DNA from: Polaromonas sp.
GTDB lineage: Bacteria; Pseudomonadota; Gammaproteobacteria; Burkholderiales; Burkholderiaceae_C
DNA: 64,000 nucleotides
Direction of reading: 5' to 3'
Assembly (NCBI GenBank): GCA_013297865.1
Contig: JAAFIP010000002.1
Span: forward strand, 1 to 64,000
Below the pieces are notes generated by a model. The model did no database searches. It worked only from the letters and a program-made list of their open reading frames with translations, and was not told the DNA's origin. Position numbers and translations under genes: made by a program. How positions within the stretch are numbered: the first letter of the stretch is position 1; each line of letters begins with the position of its first letter. This document shows positions 59,935 to 64,000 of the stretch, in pieces.

Positions 59935-60836
59935 GCTTTTTGCTCCAGCATCCAGCGCAAAGTGTCTTGCAGTGCAATCTCTGGCACCATCCCCACAACA
60001 GCATCAAGCTTGGCGCGGCTGCCTAGCAAAGTTTTTACCTCGTTAGCCCGCACAAATGCCGGATTAACGCGCACTTCAAAATCATGGCCAGAAATCTGAC
60101 GCACCATGGTAAGCACATCGTCCAGCGTCCACGCTTTGCCTGAGCATACGTTAAATGTTTGACCCACAGCAGCAGGTGTGTCTAGCAAGCGCTGGTATAG
60201 CTGAACCACGGAGCGCACATCTGAAAAATCTCGAGCCACATGTAGATTGCCCAGTTCTATCACTGGAGCGCGCCGTCGAATATGGCTTACTATTTTGGGT
60301 ATCAAAAAGCTTTCCGCCTGGCCCACACCAGTGTAGTTAAACGGGCGGCTAAGCACGATAGGCAAGCGGTCTGCATACAAGCGGGCTACATATTCCATAG
60401 CCAACTTGCTCACTGCATAGTCGTTGGCAGGGGCGGGTGGCGTGACTTCATCCAGCACACCGCCAACAGAGTTGCCATACACATTGGCACTGCTGGCCAG
60501 CAGCACAGACTGCAAAGGTGCTTTGCTGCTGGCCAAAGCCTCAAGCAAGTTGCGCGTGCCTACGACATTGGTGGCGTAGATGGCGGCTACATCACCATGC
60601 GCTACAAACGATATGGCGGCCAGGTGAGCTACTTTATGGGGTTGCACATCGCGCGCAACCTCGGCCAGACCAGCAGCATCTGCCAAATCTACTACATGCA
60701 AGGTATGCACGCCAGCAATACTGCCAGCCATGGGTTCGCGTATCAGGCCATGCACTTCGTGGCCAGCTTTGTGCAGGGCCACGGCTAGATAGCGGCCAGT
60801 GAAGCTATCGGCACCAGAAATTAAAACTTTACTCAT
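59931..60836 (-). CDS. rmd: GDP-6-deoxy-D-mannose reductase (RMD-type SDR)
   Basis: A 301-residue extended SDR. KVLISGADSFTGRYLAVAL (NAD(P) loop), LLASSANVYGNSVGG and YAVSKLAMEYVARLYAD (Tyr-x3-Lys) are present. Lying directly behind gmd, it probably reduces GDP-4-keto-6-deoxymannose to GDP-D-rhamnose. The rmd assignment over fcl-type fucose synthase rests on similarity of the motif region and is moderate. Confidence 0.8.
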   Translation of the reverse strand: MSKVLISGADSFTGRYLAVALHKAGHEVHGLIREPMAGSIAGVHTLHVVDLADAAGLAEVARDVQPHKVAHLAAISFVAHGDVAAIYATNVVGTRNLLEALASSKAPLQSVLLASSANVYGNSVGGVLDEVTPPAPANDYAVSKLAMEYVARLYADRLPIVLSRPFNYTGVGQAESFLIPKIVSHIRRRAPVIELGNLHVARDFSDVRSVVQLYQRLLDTPAAVGQTFNVCSGKAWTLDDVLTMVRQISGHDFEVRVNPAFVRANEVKTLLGSRAKLDAVVGMVPEIALQDTLRWMLEQKA

Positions 60837-60879
60837 GTTTGCCCATCTTGTAGCGCCATGCGTCGCGCCTTCACGAAGG

Positions 60880-61914
60880 CTAAAAGGAGAAACCAGTTTG
60901 GTTGCGGCGCAGGTCAGCGTCCACCATCATCTGGCAAAGCTGCTCCAACGTGGTCTTAGGCTCCCAGCCTAGTTTGGCTTTGGCGCGCTCGGGGTTGCCT
61001 ATCAGCAGCTCTACCTCAGCAGGACGATAAAACTTGGGATTGACACGCATCACTGTCTTACCAGTCGCTATGTCTACTGCGGTTTCGTTTTCAGCCTGAC
61101 CTTTGAAGTCCACTGCTATGCCAGCGCCCTTAAAAGCCATGCGCACAAAGTCACGCACGGTCTCGGTGCGGTTAGTGGCCAGTACAAAGGTGTCAGGTTC
61201 GTCAACTTGTAGCATGCGCCACATGCCTTCCACATATTCCTTGGCATAGCCCCAGTCTCGCTTGGCATCTATATTACCTAGCTCCAGGCACTCTAACTGG
61301 CCCAGCTTGATCTTGGCTACGCTGTCGGTAATTTTGCGGGTGACAAATTCGCGGCCACGCAGGGGACTTTCGTGGTTAAACAAAATACCGCTGCTACCAA
61401 AAATACCATAGCTCTCACGGTAGTTGATGGTCATCCAATGGGCATATAGTTTGGCTACGCCATAGGGGCTACGTGGATAAAAAGGAGTATTTTCAATCTG
61501 CGGCACGGCCTGCACTTTGCCAAACATCTCCGAAGTACTTGCTTGGTAAAAGCGTACCTTGGGGTTGACTATACGAATAGCTTCTAGCAAGTTGACTGGG
61601 CCAATACCTGTAATCTCCGCAGTAGTGATGGGCTGCTCGAACGATACACCTACAAAGCTCTGAGCAGCAAGGTTGTATACCTCTGTTGCACCTGTGGTTT
61701 GTAAGAGGCGAATGCTGGCTGACAGATCAGTCAGGTCATATTCAACCAAGTGTAAATTGGGGTGCTTAGCTACACTTTGCTCTTCAATACGCCAAAAGTT
61801 AACCGAGCTGGTACGGCGGTAGGTGCCGTAGACTTTATAACCTTTAGACAATAGGAGCTCCGCCAAATAGGCGCCGTCTTGGCCAGTAATGCCGGTAATT
61901 ATTGCGGTTTTCAT
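60880..61914 (-). CDS. gmd: GDP-mannose 4,6-dehydratase
   Basis: Converts GDP-D-mannose to GDP-4-keto-6-deoxy-D-mannose. A 344-residue SDR with [74 protein letters not shown] (Ser/Thr–Glu–Tyr–Lys) and [16 protein letters not shown]. It is slightly shorter than E. coli Gmd (373). It supplies the rmd enzyme encoded 43 bp downstream. Confidence 0.94.
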   Translation of the reverse strand: MKTAIITGITGQDGAYLAELLLSKGYKVYGTYRRTSSVNFWRIEEQSVAKHPNLHLVEYDLTDLSASIRLLQTTGATEVYNLAAQSFVGVSFEQPITTAEITGIGPVNLLEAIRIVNPKVRFYQASTSEMFGKVQAVPQIENTPFYPRSPYGVAKLYAHWMTINYRESYGIFGSSGILFNHESPLRGREFVTRKITDSVAKIKLGQLECLELGNIDAKRDWGYAKEYVEGMWRMLQVDEPDTFVLATNRTETVRDFVRMAFKGAGIAVDFKGQAENETAVDIATGKTVMRVNPKFYRPAEVELLIGNPERAKAKLGWEPKTTLEQLCQMMVDADLRRNQTGFSF

Positions 61915-61936
61915 ATTGCTTTTACTAGATAAATTT

Positions 61937-62860
61937 TTAATTTACTTGCTCAATTTCAAGGGAATCGCTGCTTTTAACTTGGTGCTCTAACTGAACTCCT
62001 CTAAGATATTCGCGAAATGATTCACCTACCACCGGATGCAGCAAAGCCAGTTCGACAGTAGCCGCTAAAAAGCCTTCTTTGGTGCCACAATCGTATCGCT
62101 TGCCAGCATATTCAAAAGCATAAACTTTCTCTTCAGAAAGTAATGCGGCAATGCCATCAGTAAGTTGCAGTTCACCCCCTTTGCCGCGGGGTTGACTTCT
62201 GATTTTATTAAACACAGCTGGGGTAAGTATGTAACGACCAGCTACTGCCATGCAGGAGGGAGCCTCGTTTGGTTCCGGCTTCTCTATAATGCGGTTAATT
62301 CTATGCAGCCCATTTCTCACTACATCCCCAGCAATAATCCCATATCGTTTGGTGTGCTCCAGGGGCACAGCTTGTATTGCCAGTATAGAGCTTTGCAGAT
62401 CTTCAAACTGCTTCACCATTTGGCCCAGCACAGAAGAATTAGTATCTCTGCTAACCATTAAATCATCTGCCAGCAATACCGCAAATGGCTCGTCACCAAT
62501 TAAATGTTCAGCGCAGAGCACAGCGTGTCCTAAACCGAGGGTACGTGATTGCCGCACGTAGCTGCAGTCCATATCATTTGGTTGAACTGCACGTATCATG
62601 CGCAGCAGATCTTCCTTGTGAGCGGCTTCCAGTTCGCACTCAAGCTCATAAGCCGTGTCAAAATGATCTTCAATTGCACGTTTATTTCGACCGGTCACAA
62701 ATATCATATGCCTGATGCCGGCTGCATAGGCTTCTTCAACAGCGTACTGAATTAACGGTTTGTCCACTATGGGAAGCATTTCTTTTGGTTGTGCTTTGGT
62801 CGCTGGCAAAAACCGCGTACCTAAACCGGCAACTGGAAACAATGCTTTGGTGATCTTCAC
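61937..62860 (-). CDS. galU: UTP–glucose-1-phosphate uridylyltransferase
   Basis: Makes UDP-glucose from UTP and glucose-1-phosphate. Motifs: [42 protein letters not shown] (nucleotide binding), [11 protein letters not shown] and [12 protein letters not shown]. The GTG at 62860 overlaps the galE stop (GTGA) and fits the family start, giving 307 residues; an ATG at 62890 would add ten residues inside galE. It is coupled to galE, which interconverts UDP-glucose and UDP-galactose. Confidence 0.92.
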   Translation of the reverse strand: MKITKALFPVAGLGTRFLPATKAQPKEMLPIVDKPLIQYAVEEAYAAGIRHMIFVTGRNKRAIEDHFDTAYELECELEAAHKEDLLRMIRAVQPNDMDCSYVRQSRTLGLGHAVLCAEHLIGDEPFAVLLADDLMVSRDTNSSVLGQMVKQFEDLQSSILAIQAVPLEHTKRYGIIAGDVVRNGLHRINRIIEKPEPNEAPSCMAVAGRYILTPAVFNKIRSQPRGKGGELQLTDGIAALLSEEKVYAFEYAGKRYDCGTKEGFLAATVELALLHPVVGESFREYLRGVQLEHQVKSSDSLEIEQVN

Positions 62861-63834
62861 TTGCTTCTGCACAAAATCTCCCACTCCCATGCGTGTTGGA
62901 CAATGGTTTTCAAATCAGGGTATTGAGGCACCCATCCTAATTCAGACCTGGCGCGCTTCGCGTCGGCTACCAGGCGATCTGGGTCGCCTGGGCGACGGGC
63001 GGCTTTGACAACAGGTATCCTTCTCCCAGTCACGGAAACTGCTGCATCGATAACCTCTTGCACGGAGTAACCTTCCCCATTGCCCAAGTTGTACGCAGCA
63101 GACTGCCTATTTTCAGATAGTCTGTTCAAAGCCAACAAATGTGCCTTGCACAAATCGGTAACGTGAATGTAGTCCCGCAAACAAGTACCGTCAGGCGTAT
63201 TGTAGTCCGTACCAAACACATTAATACTCTCCCTGCGTCCAGAAGCGACCTGCAAAATTATTGGAATAAGGTGTGTCTCTGGGTCATGTCGTTCACCCAG
63301 CTCACAGTCCGGATCTGCTCCCGCAGCATTAAAATAGCGTAACGAGACTGACTTCAGGTTATAGGCGGAATCATAGTCAGACAGAATATTTTCTATCATC
63401 AGTTTGCTACGCCCATACGGATTAATGGGCTGCTGCAGGTGTGCTTCATCGATTATCCCCTGCGTGGGTGTACCAAAGGTAGCAGCAGTCGACGAAAAAA
63501 TAAAACGCAGCACGCCATGCTTGATCATCACATCCAGCAGTGTCAGGGTATTGGCTACATTGTTGCGGTAATACTTTGCAGGGTCTACCGTAGATTCGCC
63601 AACTATGCTTGCTGCAGCAAAATGCATTACCGCATCAAAATGGTGTTCAGAAAAAAGCTGATCCAGCAGAGGTGCATCAGCCATGTCGCCGATCACTAAA
63701 GTGCCATAGCGCACGGCATCAGCATGGCCGGTGGACAGGTTGTCAAGTGTTACTACTTGATGTCCTGCGAGATGCAGCATTTTGACCATGTGAGAGCCAA
63801 TGTATCCTGCACCACCAATAATAAGAATATTCAC
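62857..63834 (-). CDS. galE: UDP-glucose 4-epimerase
   Basis: A 325-residue SDR with ILIIGGAGYIGSHMVKMLHLAGHQVVTLDNLSTGH, FSSTAATFGTPTQGIIDEAHLQQPINPYGRSKLMIENIL (Ser-Tyr-x3-Lys) and RYFNAAGADPDCELGERHDPETHLIP. It epimerises UDP-glucose/UDP-galactose for surface polysaccharides. First gene of the operon galE–galU–gmd–rmd–glycosyltransferase, which reads towards lower coordinates. Confidence 0.94.
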   Translation of the reverse strand: MNILIIGGAGYIGSHMVKMLHLAGHQVVTLDNLSTGHADAVRYGTLVIGDMADAPLLDQLFSEHHFDAVMHFAAASIVGESTVDPAKYYRNNVANTLTLLDVMIKHGVLRFIFSSTAATFGTPTQGIIDEAHLQQPINPYGRSKLMIENILSDYDSAYNLKSVSLRYFNAAGADPDCELGERHDPETHLIPIILQVASGRRESINVFGTDYNTPDGTCLRDYIHVTDLCKAHLLALNRLSENRQSAAYNLGNGEGYSVQEVIDAAVSVTGRRIPVVKAARRPGDPDRLVADAKRARSELGWVPQYPDLKTIVQHAWEWEILCRSK

Positions 63835-64000
63835 TAGTTAACCTGCTATTTAAAATACTTAAATAAATGTCACTTTTGATTATTATTCTGATTGTTTTGT
63901 GAAGAGGTTACTTCGTATGCAGAGGCGCTAAAGAACAGTACTTGATCATCGTTGGAATTTGCATTTTTCTTTCCAGTAGCTTTAACGGAAAGTATATGTA
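63835..64000. other. A/T-rich intergenic end of the window
   Basis: 166 bases upstream of galE with clearly lower GC than the rest of the window. No gene, RNA or strong hairpin is visible. It probably contains the promoter of the galE operon and continues beyond the window. Confidence 0.5.

Overview
The window looks like chromosomal DNA of a Burkholderiales bacterium, most likely family Comamonadaceae. The evidence is the high GC content, the order folC–SPOR–cvpA–purF–metZ, a Bug-type (tripartite tricarboxylate) solute-binding protein, a gltX–tRNA block, and a short dispersed repeat with the core AATATCGCGGGAGCAGCTAT present in at least 11 copies. The assignment is inferred from gene content; no 16S gene is present. 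About 58 protein genes (two of them fragments), three tRNAs and several repeat systems can be supported.

Region 1 (1-5.4 kb): the 3' end of an RTX-type exoprotein, a glycerophosphodiesterase, an MFS exporter, a Bug solute-binding protein and an acyl-CoA synthetase. Region 2 (5.4-17.6 kb) is the most unusual part and reads as an extracytoplasmic redox island. It holds DsbD; a coupled DUF6502/DUF5666 pair on the opposite strand; a small CPBP (Rce1-like) glutamic membrane protease; a 762-residue surface protein with two CXXCH motifs, five Cys-rich repeats and a GGGGCTM–membrane–Arg tail (a JDVT-CTERM-like sorting signal, for which the protease is the probable MrtJ enzyme); TlpA; a DUF4266 lipoprotein ending in GGGGCGCN; a DUF3570 protein carrying the flavinylation-like motif DSLSGAT; ApbE (FMN transferase); and diheme and triheme cytochromes c. 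A 15-bp palindrome, TGGGAAATTTTCCCA, lies inside larger dyads upstream of both dsbD and the surface protein, which suggests shared control.

Region 3 (17.6-20.4 kb): a LysR–azoreductase–dehydrogenase module apparently inserted at the 3' end of the triheme cytochrome gene, leaving a slightly diverged copy of that end on its far side. Region 4 (20.4-29.5 kb): an AraC regulator and a six-gene stress-type operon, DUF3179, a WYL regulator with a divergent LysE exporter, DUF72 and a histidine phosphatase. Region 5 (29.5-35.4 kb): a GntR-controlled catabolic operon (PhyH dioxygenase, SAF-domain oxidoreductase, beta-hydroxyacid dehydrogenase, N-acyl-D-amino-acid deacylase-like enzyme) of unknown substrate. 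Region 6 (35.4-45.2 kb): an esterase, a methyltransferase plus EgtB, a lone HipA-like kinase, guaC, argG, ppnP, an orphan histidine kinase and an ArsC-like protein.

Region 7 (45.3-53.6 kb): folC, SPOR, cvpA, purF, a 0.6-kb island of nested inverted and tandem repeats, metZ, gltX and tRNA-Ala/Glu/Asp. Region 8 (53.6-58.7 kb): a lipoprotein and S41 protease pair, an EamA exporter, and two alkylation-repair genes. Region 9 (58.8-63.8 kb): a visibly lower-GC polysaccharide precursor operon (galE, galU, gmd, rmd, glycosyltransferase) for UDP-sugar and GDP-D-rhamnose supply.

The dispersed repeat lies between genes but also in frame inside two genes: twice in the triheme cytochrome and once in alkA. 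In all three places it adds a related peptide of the form I-E-x-(I/V)-A-A-P-A.
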